This document shows positions 1-7,639 of a stretch of DNA of 64,000 bases, piece after piece (position 1 is the stretch's first letter; every line of letters begins with the position of its first letter). Both the position numbers and the translations under genes were made by a program. The DNA comes from Labrenzia sp. OB1 (GTDB lineage: Bacteria; Pseudomonadota; Alphaproteobacteria; Rhizobiales; Stappiaceae): positions 124,001-188,000 of the forward strand of contig NZ_JSEP01000003.1 in NCBI RefSeq assembly GCF_001624695.1, in the 5' to 3' direction. The notes beneath the pieces were generated by a model. It had not been told where the DNA came from. It did no database searches and saw only the letters and a list, made by a program, of their open reading frames with translations.

Positions 1-217
1 CGCCGGAAAGGCCTATATTTTCCGCAGAGAGCGTAAATCCCGGGAACAGGGACAGGGAGACAGGCCCGTCGAGACGGACACGCCACCCGAGACGTTTGTC
101 GACTTCCTCGACAACCTGACGCTTGATTTCGTCCTTGGGCAGGAACAGTGGAACCACCAGAATGATGGTCACAAGCATGAACACCAGACTGCCCAGTCCG
201 ATCAAAAGCCGCCGCAT
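1..217 (-). CDS. AsmA family protein, N-terminal fragment
   Basis: Partial gene on the minus strand; only the first 72 codons lie in the window and the reading frame continues past the left edge. The protein begins MRRLLIGLGS with one strong hydrophobic segment (about residues 4-25), then a stretch rich in charged residues and the phrase GWRVRLDGPVSLSLFPG. A membrane anchor followed by 'grows into V.. G.v.lslfPg..l' is typical of AsmA-type inner-membrane proteins that face the periplasm and are linked to outer-membrane or lipid homeostasis. The family call rests on this short N-terminus only. No partner gene is visible; the next gene (DUF1513, 329-1480) lies on the same strand upstream with a gap of about 110 bases. 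Confidence 0.6.
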   Translation of the reverse strand, partial: MRRLLIGLGSLVFMLVTIILVVPLFLPKDEIKRQVVEEVDKRLGWRVRLDGPVSLSLFPGFTLSAENIGLSG

Positions 218-328
218 TTCAACGTCTCCCATTCGCGAATCGGCCCCAATGTAGACCAATCGGACCATAAAGATGCCCGTTGAATTTGACAAAAGCAGGA
301 AAAGTGCGGGTTTGAGGCCGCATAAATG

Positions 329-1480
329 TTACGCAGCGTCGATTTTTGCCAGATTAAACAGATGATTGTCCCAGGAGATCCCCGGCGGCCGGGCAAGGAC
401 TTCCGCCGGATCGGCCGGATCTGTCACCAGGGAAAGCGCGCCGTTACCGTCCGAAACCAGAAAGCTGCCCCGATCGATCCGGGCAATGCCGCAACCGTCC
501 GGAATCGAACGGGTGCCGAGATACGCGCCGGAGGAAGCACTCCAGAACAGCGTCTGCCCGCCACGTGGTGCCGAGGTCGCGATTACCTCACCGCCGGCAT
601 TGGCCGCAACAGAGCCGATATAGTTCTGCAGTCCGGAAGCGACAGGGTCCGGAATGACTGTAAGGTCCGGCGCAGCATCCTGCGAAAAAATCCCGATCAG
701 CGGTGGTACGTCGTCAGGCGACCCTTCGAACTGGCCGCCAACCCAGACTCGGCCTTCGGCATCCAGCGCCATGTGGCGAAGCGAAAGCTGGTGCAGGTCC
801 TTTTCCAGCCCATGCTGGGCGAGAATATCCCCGGTGTGGCTGTCCATGAACACGACGGACGGCGCCATCGTTTCCAGATTGAGTTTTTCGCGGCCCTTGT
901 CCGGATGGGTTTCAATTCCGCCGTTGGCAACGATCAGCGTTCGGCTATCCGGTCCGAGAAGAATGTCATGCGGCCCGATACCGTTGGTTTCGAACTCGCC
1001 GATGCGCCGGGTCGCGCCGCCGCTCATATCATAGATGCCGACGACACCGCGTGCGGCGGCAAAATCATTCTCCACCGCATAAAGCAACCGGCCGTCCGCC
1101 GAAAAACATCCATGACCATAAAAGTGCCGGCCGGGATCGGAGGTGATCAGCTCCGGCTGGGCATCCTCGAAAGGCCTTACGACGACAGCGAAGGTTCCCG
1201 GCCGTCTTGCGAAGGCAACGAAGCGGGAGCCATCCCGCGCGACCGCGATGCCGTGCCCCCTGCCCGGCAGGGAAATCTGTGCGAGCATCTGGCCAAGCTC
1301 GTCCACGATGCCGACGCCATATTCACCGCCGGCTTTCCGGTAGGCGCTGGCGAACAGCGGCGCGCCGTCAGCGGACGCCCGGTTCAGCGGGCTTGCCGCA
1401 AGCGTGGACCCGGAAAAGACCGGCGCCGCCGCCAGGCTGCCCAGGGCGGCAAGAAACCCTCTCCTGGAAACGATTTTCAT
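329..1480 (-). CDS. DUF1513 periplasmic protein, last gene of iron module
   Basis: 383 residues. The N-terminus has a twin-arginine-like signal (SRRGFLAALGS, then an Ala-rich hydrophobic stretch), so export to the periplasm is likely. The rest is rich in short beta-strand phrases (GHGIAVARDGSRFVAFARR, FYGHGCFSADGRLLYAVEND, GIGPHDILLGPDSRTLIVANG) as expected for a DUF1513 beta-propeller-like protein. It lies 15 bases downstream of the second imelysin gene on the same strand, so it is probably the fourth gene of the iron-linked operon that starts at 5442. DUF1513 genes are commonly found beside imelysin and DUF1111 genes in proteobacteria; the molecular function is unknown. No strong ribosome binding site is seen before the ATG. 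Confidence 0.85.
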   Translation of the reverse strand: MKIVSRRGFLAALGSLAAAPVFSGSTLAASPLNRASADGAPLFASAYRKAGGEYGVGIVDELGQMLAQISLPGRGHGIAVARDGSRFVAFARRPGTFAVVVRPFEDAQPELITSDPGRHFYGHGCFSADGRLLYAVENDFAAARGVVGIYDMSGGATRRIGEFETNGIGPHDILLGPDSRTLIVANGGIETHPDKGREKLNLETMAPSVVFMDSHTGDILAQHGLEKDLHQLSLRHMALDAEGRVWVGGQFEGSPDDVPPLIGIFSQDAAPDLTVIPDPVASGLQNYIGSVAANAGGEVIATSAPRGGQTLFWSASSGAYLGTRSIPDGCGIARIDRGSFLVSDGNGALSLVTDPADPAEVLARPPGISWDNHLFNLAKIDAA

Positions 1481-1495
1481 CTTTGAGCCCGCACG

Positions 1496-2569
1496 CTAGT
1501 CACCGTCCAGGGAGTTGAAACCGCCGGCCAATTCCAGGGCGCCGGCAAGTTCCAGCGCCATGGTGTCGCGAAGGGATTTCACCGTGATGGCCAGCACCGA
1601 TACCCGCGAATAACTGTCATCACCCGTGAAGGTCTGCCGCAACGGCGGGTTCAGTTCGCTCAACAGCTTCTGAGCGTTGTCGAATTCGAATCCAAGTGCA
1701 TTGAAGATCCATTGAAAATCCGACGGTGTCAGTTCTTCCAGACCGAGGCTGGCAACAGCTTCCTGAATACCCAGCAATTCACCTGAAAGATAAACAACAG
1801 AATTGCCGGAACGGGAAAACGGCAGGCGGTTCGCTTTGGCCTTGGCTGCGGAGGTCCCAAGCGCCGGAAGAAGATCCTGGTCGCGGACAATGATCAGACC
1901 GGTGACCAGCGCATTGAAAACATCTTCCATCGCTTCCTTTGGCGTCCTGAAACGGTCGTTCTCAGGTCCACCCGACAACAACAGTGCCCGGTATCCGTCA
2001 GGGTCCGACCAGGTCATCTCAAGATCGGCCGCAATCGCCACGAGGTTCCGGGCAATCGCCAACGCATAACCGCACGTGTAATCCTTTTCGGCACCGGGCC
2101 TGCCGAGAACCACTTCACTGTCCCTGTCGAATGCGATCAGCTGCAGTGCGGGAAGTCCCTGAACCGCGACGCTCTTGTCCTTCAGGCTTTCCGCAGACCC
2201 GACGCCCGGATCTTCTTGTGCATAGATCTTGCGGATCTGACGCTGAACGATGCCGCGCGGGTCGGGAAGAAAGGCCAGCCGGCTGAGCCGGTCTTCTTCG
2301 AGAAGCGGACCGAACCTCAGAAACTGAATTCTGGCGAAGGCCTGAAGGCTACCAGCATAAGCTGACCGGAACGCCTCCGTCGCCTCGGGGCCGTTGTCCG
2401 CGCAAATGTCTCTCACCGCATCGGGCAGTGTCTCCACCGATGCCGCGAATTCCGCCATCGCCGGCTGGATGTAGTTCGAAACCAGCCGTTCAAGCGGCGG
2501 GTTGAAATCCGCGGCCGGAGCCGGTGTGGCGGAAAACACGGCAACAGCCAGAAAAACCCAAAGACGCAT
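1496..2569 (-). CDS. Imelysin family protein, degenerate motif
   Basis: 357 residues from the ATG at 2569. This start is chosen because it shares one base with the upstream stop codon (TGATG), has GGAG 8 bases upstream, and opens a signal peptide (MRLWVFLAVAVFSATPAPA). The mature part (ERLVSNYIQPAMAEFAASVETL, then helices) fits the imelysin/M75-like fold, used by periplasmic iron-related proteins such as EfeO-like and IrpA-like proteins. The characteristic GxHxxE motif of the family appears as GLPALQ, so both the His and the Glu are missing. It is translationally coupled to the di-heme protein gene and is probably a partner of the canonical imelysin at 4180-5442 rather than a duplicate with the same metal site. 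Confidence 0.8.
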   Translation of the reverse strand: MRLWVFLAVAVFSATPAPAADFNPPLERLVSNYIQPAMAEFAASVETLPDAVRDICADNGPEATEAFRSAYAGSLQAFARIQFLRFGPLLEEDRLSRLAFLPDPRGIVQRQIRKIYAQEDPGVGSAESLKDKSVAVQGLPALQLIAFDRDSEVVLGRPGAEKDYTCGYALAIARNLVAIAADLEMTWSDPDGYRALLLSGGPENDRFRTPKEAMEDVFNALVTGLIIVRDQDLLPALGTSAAKAKANRLPFSRSGNSVVYLSGELLGIQEAVASLGLEELTPSDFQWIFNALGFEFDNAQKLLSELNPPLRQTFTGDDSYSRVSVLAITVKSLRDTMALELAGALELAGGFNSLDGD

Positions 2570-4092
2570 CACAAGGACTCCAGAAAACTGATCAGAGACT
2601 GACGATCTCCGGGACTTAAAGCAATGACGCTGTCGCGTGCCTGCGTCGCTTCGCCGCCATGCCACAAGACCGCTTCAAGAAGATTGCGCGCGCGCCCGTC
2701 ATGCAGAAACCGCGTGTGATCATTGACGGTCCGGGTCAGGCCGATCCCCCACAGCGGCGGTGTGCGCCATTCCCGGCCGTCCGCATCGCCCACGGGCCGC
2801 CCGTCGGCCAGACCCTCGCCCATGTCATGCAGCAACAGGTCGGTATAGGGCCAGATCAGTTGAAACCTGTGAGCCGGGTTTTCCGCATCGCGGCTGGTCA
2901 CATATTTCGGTTGATGGCAGGAAGCACAGCCCGCCTCATGAAAGATCTGCTTCCCCCTGAGAACATCCGGATCATCGACGTCCCGCCGCATGGGCACTGC
3001 CAGGTTTTCGGAATAGAACGTCACCAGATCCATCACCGGATCAGGGGATTCCGTCGCACCGAGCCGGGCCTGTTCGCCATGCGGAAGTGCGCGGCAGGCT
3101 GTCTGCGCCGCTGTGCAGTCGCCGTAGTTGTCTGGAAATTCCGGCGTACTCAGGCCTATGTCACCTGAAAAGGCCGCGGCGGATTGCGCACGGATCGTCG
3201 GCTTGGAGGCTTTCCAGCCGAAGCGGCCCAGAGTGAGTTCACCGGTTTCCGGGTCGAGCACATGGCTTATCCTGCCTGAGATCCCGTTCCCGTCGAGATC
3301 CTGCGGATCGGCAAGCTCTTCCAGATCGCCCGGATGGATCGCCTGCAGCAGACCGAGACCGATCATCGGTGGCGCGACGCGCGGCGAAATCATCGTGTCC
3401 GGATGCATCTCACCGTAGCCGAGATCCCGGATCCTGTAGACCGGCTTTTGAAGAATGGCGGTATCGCCGCCATTCATCGGCACCTCGATATGCTCATGCT
3501 CGATATCGAACCGCCCTTCCGCCTGAAGTCCGGGGACCGCGAACGTCTGGAACTGGCCGCCATAGGTGGGTTCGGGAACCTTCAGGATCTCTCCGGCAGC
3601 GAGCATCCGGCGTTGCTCTTCCGTCTGCGGCGGAACCGAAAGGCGCAGGAAAAGCGAAACGGCTTCATCTCCGGGCCGCGGTGGACGGCCGCGCCCGTCC
3701 TTCAGATGGCATCCCTGGCAGGACCGGGCATTGAACAGCGGCCCGAGACCGTCGGAAGCCTGCGTCGAGGAAGGCGACGATGCCCAGAATTTCTTGAAAA
3801 GACCGTTTCCGACCTTGAACGTCTGTTCTTCTTCGAAGGTGAGATTGGCGTTTGACTGGGAATAGGCGTCCCGCCCGGGCCGCCGGGTAGAGGTTCCGGC
3901 CCCGCCCTGCATGGGTTCGAACCGTTCCGGCCGGTCGAATTCAGTTGGCGGCCGAAGCACTTCAACCACCTTGGCGCGGTCCGCCGCCGTCAGGTCTGTT
4001 CGATGCACCAGGGGCTCTTCCGCCGACAGGGGTCCTGCCGAAAAACAAACAAGCACCGCAGCAGCGGCACCCAGTATCGGGAGTAATCCCAT
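2569..4092 (-). CDS. Di-heme oxidoreductase (DUF1111 family)
   Basis: 507 residues with a Sec signal peptide (about residues 1-24, ending LSAEEP). Two c-type heme attachment motifs are visible: SCQGCH (Cys125, Cys128, His129) and CASCH (Cys389, Cys392, His393). This matches the DUF1111 di-heme family related to bacterial di-heme peroxidases, often annotated as thiol oxidoreductase. It would act in the periplasm as an electron-transfer or redox enzyme. It sits between two imelysin genes, 87 bases after the first and overlapping the second, so the cluster couples a heme redox protein to iron-binding proteins. A role in changing the oxidation state of iron is an inference from context only. Confidence 0.88.
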   Translation of the reverse strand: MGLLPILGAAAAVLVCFSAGPLSAEEPLVHRTDLTAADRAKVVEVLRPPTEFDRPERFEPMQGGAGTSTRRPGRDAYSQSNANLTFEEEQTFKVGNGLFKKFWASSPSSTQASDGLGPLFNARSCQGCHLKDGRGRPPRPGDEAVSLFLRLSVPPQTEEQRRMLAAGEILKVPEPTYGGQFQTFAVPGLQAEGRFDIEHEHIEVPMNGGDTAILQKPVYRIRDLGYGEMHPDTMISPRVAPPMIGLGLLQAIHPGDLEELADPQDLDGNGISGRISHVLDPETGELTLGRFGWKASKPTIRAQSAAAFSGDIGLSTPEFPDNYGDCTAAQTACRALPHGEQARLGATESPDPVMDLVTFYSENLAVPMRRDVDDPDVLRGKQIFHEAGCASCHQPKYVTSRDAENPAHRFQLIWPYTDLLLHDMGEGLADGRPVGDADGREWRTPPLWGIGLTRTVNDHTRFLHDGRARNLLEAVLWHGGEATQARDSVIALSPGDRQSLISFLESL

Positions 4093-4140
4093 TTTTGCAT
4101 CCTGATTTTCTTCCGCGGCTCCCTTACCCGCGAAAGTGTC

Positions 4141-4171
4141 GGGTCAGGCGGTTACTTTCACCGCCCGACCC
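4141..4171 (-). other. Intercistronic hairpin inside the iron operon
   Basis: Arms 4141-4152 and 4160-4171 form a near-perfect 12-bp stem with a 7-base loop and one mismatch, 9 bases after the stop of the first imelysin gene and 48 bases before the di-heme gene. No run of T follows on the minus strand, so it looks less like a terminator and more like an mRNA processing or stabilising element. It could make the first gene more highly expressed than the rest of the operon. Confidence 0.55.
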
Positions 4172-4179
4172 TTGATTTC

Positions 4180-5442
4180 CTACTGGAACACGGCAGTCGG
4201 GTTGTCCAGGCTGTCGGAGCCTTCGAAGGCAATTTCATCCAGCTCGAGCACTTTTACCACACGCTCGATAGACGCCGTCTGATCGACCAGGGCATCGACG
4301 GCTGCCTGAACGACGGCGTTGCCCTCGTCATTGCCTTCGCCGATCATCTGGTCATAGGCTTCACCGGCTTCGGCGCGGGCCTTCATGACTTCGAATGCGG
4401 CCAGCGTGGCATCCAGCTTTGCCTGCATTTCTTCCGCGAGGGCCGGATCCTTCTCGGCCACCAGATCCGCCAGCGAAGCGCCGGAGACATCATTGCCGAG
4501 CGGGCTCTTGTATTCGCCGAAATAGACGTTCCGGATGCCGACCACATCATTGTAGTGCGACATATGCGTGTTGTCGGAGAAGCAATCATGCTCTTCTTCC
4601 GGGTCGTGCAGCATCAGGCCGAGCTTGATACGCTCACCGGCCAGTTCTCCGTAGGAAAGGGAGCCCATGCCGGTCAGGATCGTTGCCAGACCGCCGTCTT
4701 CACCCTTGCCTGCGAGGTCCTCACGGGCAGCACCATCAGGAGCCCAGGCAGAAACCATTTCTTCCAGATCGGAAATCAGCAGGTCGGTCGCGGCCTGAAG
4801 ATACTGGACGCGGCGCTCGCAGTTTCCGCCGGTGCAGTTGGCCGGATCGAAATCTGTTGCCGGACGGCTGCCCGCACCCGCATCGGTGCCGTTAAGGTCC
4901 TGGCCCCACAGCAGGAACTCGATGGCGTGGTAGCCGGTCGCGACATTCGATTCCACTTCGCCGGCTTCCTGGAGGCTTTCGGCGAGCAGATCCGGCGTGA
5001 TGACGGCGGCATCGATCGTCTCACCGCCCACTTTCAGGCTCGGATTGGCAATGACATTCGCCGTGTAAAACACGTTCTCCTCGGAATCTTCGCCATAGGA
5101 GGTATCGACATAATCGATCAGGCCTTCGTCCAGCGGCCAGGCATTCACCTTTCCTTCCCAGTCATCCACGATTGCGTTGCCGAAGCGGTAGGCTTCGGTC
5201 TGCTGGTAGGGATTGCGGGCTTCGATCCAGGCAGCGCGGGCGGCCGTCAGATTGGCTTCGGTCGGCTCGGCAACCAGAGTATCGATCGCGGCTTTGAGCG
5301 TTTTGGCGCTTTCCAGGGAATCTTCGTATTTCGCCTGCGCAATGTCGCCGTAGGTCGACAGCACCTCCGCCGGGCCTGCGGCCAATACCGGGGTGACGAA
5401 GAGAGAGGTGGCAGCCAGAAGGCCAAGTTTGAAAGAATTCAT
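4180..5442 (-). CDS. Imelysin family protein (peptidase M75-like), iron-regulated
   Basis: 420 residues with a clear signal peptide (MNSFKLGLLAATSLFVTPVLAA). The family motif GxHxxE is present as GYHAIE (Gly170, His172, Glu175), followed by LLWGQD, as in IrpA/imelysin-like periplasmic proteins associated with iron. A second imelysin repeat contains DNTHMSHYNDVVGIRNVY near residue 290-310. The ATG at 5442 is preceded by AGGATGG. It is the first gene of a four-gene leftward cluster and its upstream region holds a near-consensus Irr box at 5598-5614, so iron-responsive control is likely. Members of this family are thought to bind iron or heme; peptidase activity is historical and doubtful. Confidence 0.88.
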   Translation of the reverse strand: MNSFKLGLLAATSLFVTPVLAAGPAEVLSTYGDIAQAKYEDSLESAKTLKAAIDTLVAEPTEANLTAARAAWIEARNPYQQTEAYRFGNAIVDDWEGKVNAWPLDEGLIDYVDTSYGEDSEENVFYTANVIANPSLKVGGETIDAAVITPDLLAESLQEAGEVESNVATGYHAIEFLLWGQDLNGTDAGAGSRPATDFDPANCTGGNCERRVQYLQAATDLLISDLEEMVSAWAPDGAAREDLAGKGEDGGLATILTGMGSLSYGELAGERIKLGLMLHDPEEEHDCFSDNTHMSHYNDVVGIRNVYFGEYKSPLGNDVSGASLADLVAEKDPALAEEMQAKLDATLAAFEVMKARAEAGEAYDQMIGEGNDEGNAVVQAAVDALVDQTASIERVVKVLELDEIAFEGSDSLDNPTAVFQ

Positions 5443-5852
5443 TTTTCCATCCTGATTTAAATGCCGCCTGCGACAGTAAATGCCAGTCCACAGCCGAAAA
5501 CTGAATGATTTCGATGCGTCATTCGCACCTTACAGGGATCGGTGAAAACACTTTATGAGGTTTGAAGTCAAGTTAAAAATCTTCAAAAAATCAATAGTTT
5601 AGAACGATTCAAAAAAGCTGAATTTGAATTACCGAATTCAATTCCCATGTCATTCATATAAAGTCATCATCAACTCTTTGATGCTAAAGAAACTTTGTTA
5701 TGGCTATCTGTCTCAGCCAGCTTTGTTATGGAACTTGAGCAGAGCGGAAGAGTTGATTGAACCTGGAAGGGCGGGAGCATCTTCGCTGGGTTTGAATGAA
5801 AGCGGGATACTTCAGGTTGCCGGGCGCGCAGCCGGGAAAAAGGGACAAAAAA
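5443..5852. other. AT-rich divergent intergenic region
   Basis: About 410 bases without a supported gene, between the leftward iron operon and the rightward TerB gene. It is clearly AT-richer than the surrounding genes. It contains the candidate Irr box (5598-5614) and a perfect inverted repeat with 7-bp arms TTGAATT and AATTCAA (5624-5641, 4-base spacer) of unknown purpose. Promoters for both directions must lie here, but no convincing -35/-10 pair was picked. Confidence 0.6.
5598..5614 (-). promoter_or_regulatory. Candidate Irr box (iron control element)
   Basis: The sequence TTTAGAA-N3-TTCAAAA differs at one base from the symmetric ICE-type element TTTAGAA-N3-TTCTAAA bound by the heme-responsive regulator Irr in Rhizobiales. 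It lies about 155 bases upstream of the first imelysin ATG inside an AT-rich stretch, in a genome of high GC. The match was made by eye and the consensus from memory; binding is inferred. Confidence 0.65.
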
Positions 5853-6329
5853 ATGCTGGATTCGCTGAAAAGCTTTGTTCGCGAACTGACTTTTGGCGAC
5901 AGTGGGGAAAAGACCTTCGCCGAGGATGACAAACGTCTGGCGGCGGCTGCCTTGTTGTTTCACCTGGTCGATATCGACGGCGTGATCGAAGAGAGCGAGA
6001 GCCAGAAGCTCCGTCAGATCCTGCAGCAGCATTATGAGCTGACGGACAAGGAAACCACTGAGCTCATCGACATCGCCAGACAGCGCGACGAGGAAGCCGT
6101 GGACCTCTACGGCTTCACGTCCATCCTGAAGCGGACCACGGACGAAGCCGAGCGCCTCGCCATTGTCGAGATGATGTGGGAAATCGTCTACGCGGACGGT
6201 CAGGTTCATGAATTCGAGGACAACACCATCTGGCGGGTGGCCGAACTGCTCGGCGTCTCAACGCGGGACCGGATGAACCTTCGTCACAAGGTTGCCAAGA
6301 CAGCTCCGGAACTGAACGAGCTCGACTGA
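5853..6329 (+). CDS. TerB family tellurite-resistance-like protein
   Basis: 158 residues from the ATG at 5853, chosen because AGGGAC lies just upstream and the family similarity begins there. The sequence reads as an all-helical TerB domain: HLVDIDGVIEESE near residue 40 and IVYADGQVHEFED near residue 125 are the two acidic 'aDG.i...E' repeats that bind metal in TerB-like proteins. No signal peptide, so cytoplasmic. No other ter gene is nearby, so a specific role in tellurite resistance is not supported; free-standing TerB proteins are common in alphaproteobacteria and their function is unknown. Confidence 0.82.
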   Translation: MLDSLKSFVRELTFGDSGEKTFAEDDKRLAAAALLFHLVDIDGVIEESESQKLRQILQQHYELTDKETTELIDIARQRDEEAVDLYGFTSILKRTTDEAERLAIVEMMWEIVYADGQVHEFEDNTIWRVAELLGVSTRDRMNLRHKVAKTAPELNELD

Positions 6330-6423
6330 CGCCGGAACCGTAAAACGTCCGTGGCGATCCTTTGCACAGTTTGCACAGACAACGGGACTCGATTTTCCCG
6401 CGCGCCTGCAGCATATTAGAGCG

Positions 6424-7179
6424 ATGCATTTCCAGACTGATCACACGGGGGCACGGCCCAGGATACTGGTTGTTCTCCACCAGGAACATTCCTCACCGGG
6501 CCGCGTCGGCCGCGAACTCCTGAATCGCGGCTTTTCCCTCGACATCCGCAAACCGCGCTTCGGCGACGTGCTTCCGGACACCATGGACGGACACGCGGGT
6601 GCCGTCATTTTCGGCGGCCCGATGAGCGCCAACGATCCCGATGCCTTCGTTCAAAAGGAAATCGACTGGATCAGGATTCCGCTCAAGGAGCAAAAACCGT
6701 TTCTCGGCATATGTCTGGGAGCGCAAATGATGGTCAGGCATCTTGGTGGCGCGGTTGCCGGGCATGACGATGCCCTGGTTGAAATCGGCTATTATCCGCT
6801 GCAGCCGACCACGGCAGGCAAGGCGCTTATGGACTGGCCCAAGAAGGTCTATCAGTGGCACCGGGAGGGCTTCGACCTGCCCCGGGGCGCGGACCTGCTT
6901 GCCGGAGGTCCAACCTATCCCAATCAGGCGATCCGCGTCGGCCCCTGCGCCTACGGTATCCAGTTCCATCCGGAACTGACCCATCAGATGATGGTCCGCT
7001 GGACGACCAAGGGTGCGCCGCGCATGGAACTTCCCGGTGCCCAGAAACGCCGCGATCATTTCGCCGGCCGCTTTGTCTATGACCCCGCCGTCCGCCAATG
7101 GCTCGACCGGTTTCTGGATCTGTGGATCGGCACCGCGGAAGCCCCCGCGCAGCACGGCCTGCTGAAAGCAGCGGAATAG
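6424..7179 (+). CDS. Class I glutamine amidotransferase (GMP synthase-like)
   Basis: 251 residues. The catalytic triad of class I glutamine amidotransferases is complete: Cys97 in GICLGAQ, and His182 and Glu184 in YGIQFHPEL. There is no synthetase domain, so this is a stand-alone amidotransferase of the 'GMP synthase - glutamine amidotransferase domain' type, which hydrolyses glutamine or a gamma-glutamyl compound; the acceptor cannot be told from sequence. It follows the TerB gene by 94 bases on the same strand and may or may not be cotranscribed. A gamma-glutamyl hydrolase role is an alternative. Confidence 0.85.
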   Translation: MHFQTDHTGARPRILVVLHQEHSSPGRVGRELLNRGFSLDIRKPRFGDVLPDTMDGHAGAVIFGGPMSANDPDAFVQKEIDWIRIPLKEQKPFLGICLGAQMMVRHLGGAVAGHDDALVEIGYYPLQPTTAGKALMDWPKKVYQWHREGFDLPRGADLLAGGPTYPNQAIRVGPCAYGIQFHPELTHQMMVRWTTKGAPRMELPGAQKRRDHFAGRFVYDPAVRQWLDRFLDLWIGTAEAPAQHGLLKAAE

Positions 7180-7226
7180 GCGCAAGCAGGATCGCGCAGT
7201 ATAATGCCACGCTTGAGTGGCCTCAC

Positions 7227-7441
7227 TCTGCTGACCAACTCCGGCGTTATCAACTCTGTTGAGTGAACCAGGAAGCCAAGTCCCCCTCGGCGGTCACCCC
7301 GGCCAAGCGCAGCGCTGAGCCGGAGCCCACTCGTTCGCAGGGGCTTTGTTGTGTATCTCCAAGGCCGCTTCACACACAGTCCCCGGGACAAACAATACGG
7401 CGCGCAGGCCCGAAGCAGGTAGCGGCCACCGATGAACAATC
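7227..7441 (+). repeat. Dispersed intergenic repeat, copy 1
   Basis: About 215 bases that recur in the same orientation at 58357-58575. The last 75 bases or so, from ACACACAGTCCCCGGGACAA to GATGAACAAT, differ at only one position between the copies; the first half is more diverged, with small insertions. Both copies lie in non-coding DNA right after a rightward gene. No transposase or coding capacity is seen, so this is a non-autonomous repeat or a structured RNA or DNA element. Confidence 0.85.
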
Positions 7442-7474
7442 GCCATTGCTTCAGCAAGCAGCACCGCGAGTGGG

Positions 7475-7504
7475 CCCCGGGTCTCCGCTTCGCTGCGCCC
7501 GGGG
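7475..7504. repeat. GC-rich palindromic hairpin
   Basis: Arms CCCCGGG (7475-7481) and CCCGGGG (7498-7504) with a 16-base loop, directly after the dispersed repeat and before the end of the pyruvate carboxylase gene. Short GC-rich palindromes of this type are frequent between genes in Rhizobiales. It may also act as a bidirectional transcription barrier, but no T-tract follows. Confidence 0.45.
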
Positions 7505-7639
7505 TGCCCCCCCGCTGCAAGGGAGCGTAACCCAATCGCCAGCGAACAATCCCGGATCTGGCCATGCAGCTATCGCTGCAGGCCGTCCGGAATAACGGCG
7601 CTGAGAGTTTTTCGACGGTCATAGTCCGGCCTGTTGGCG

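Noticed and set aside
5624-5641. Inverted repeat TTGAATT/AATTCAA as a RirA box
   Set aside because: The spacing gives TGA-N10-TCA, not the N9 expected for RirA boxes, so it is recorded only as a repeat.
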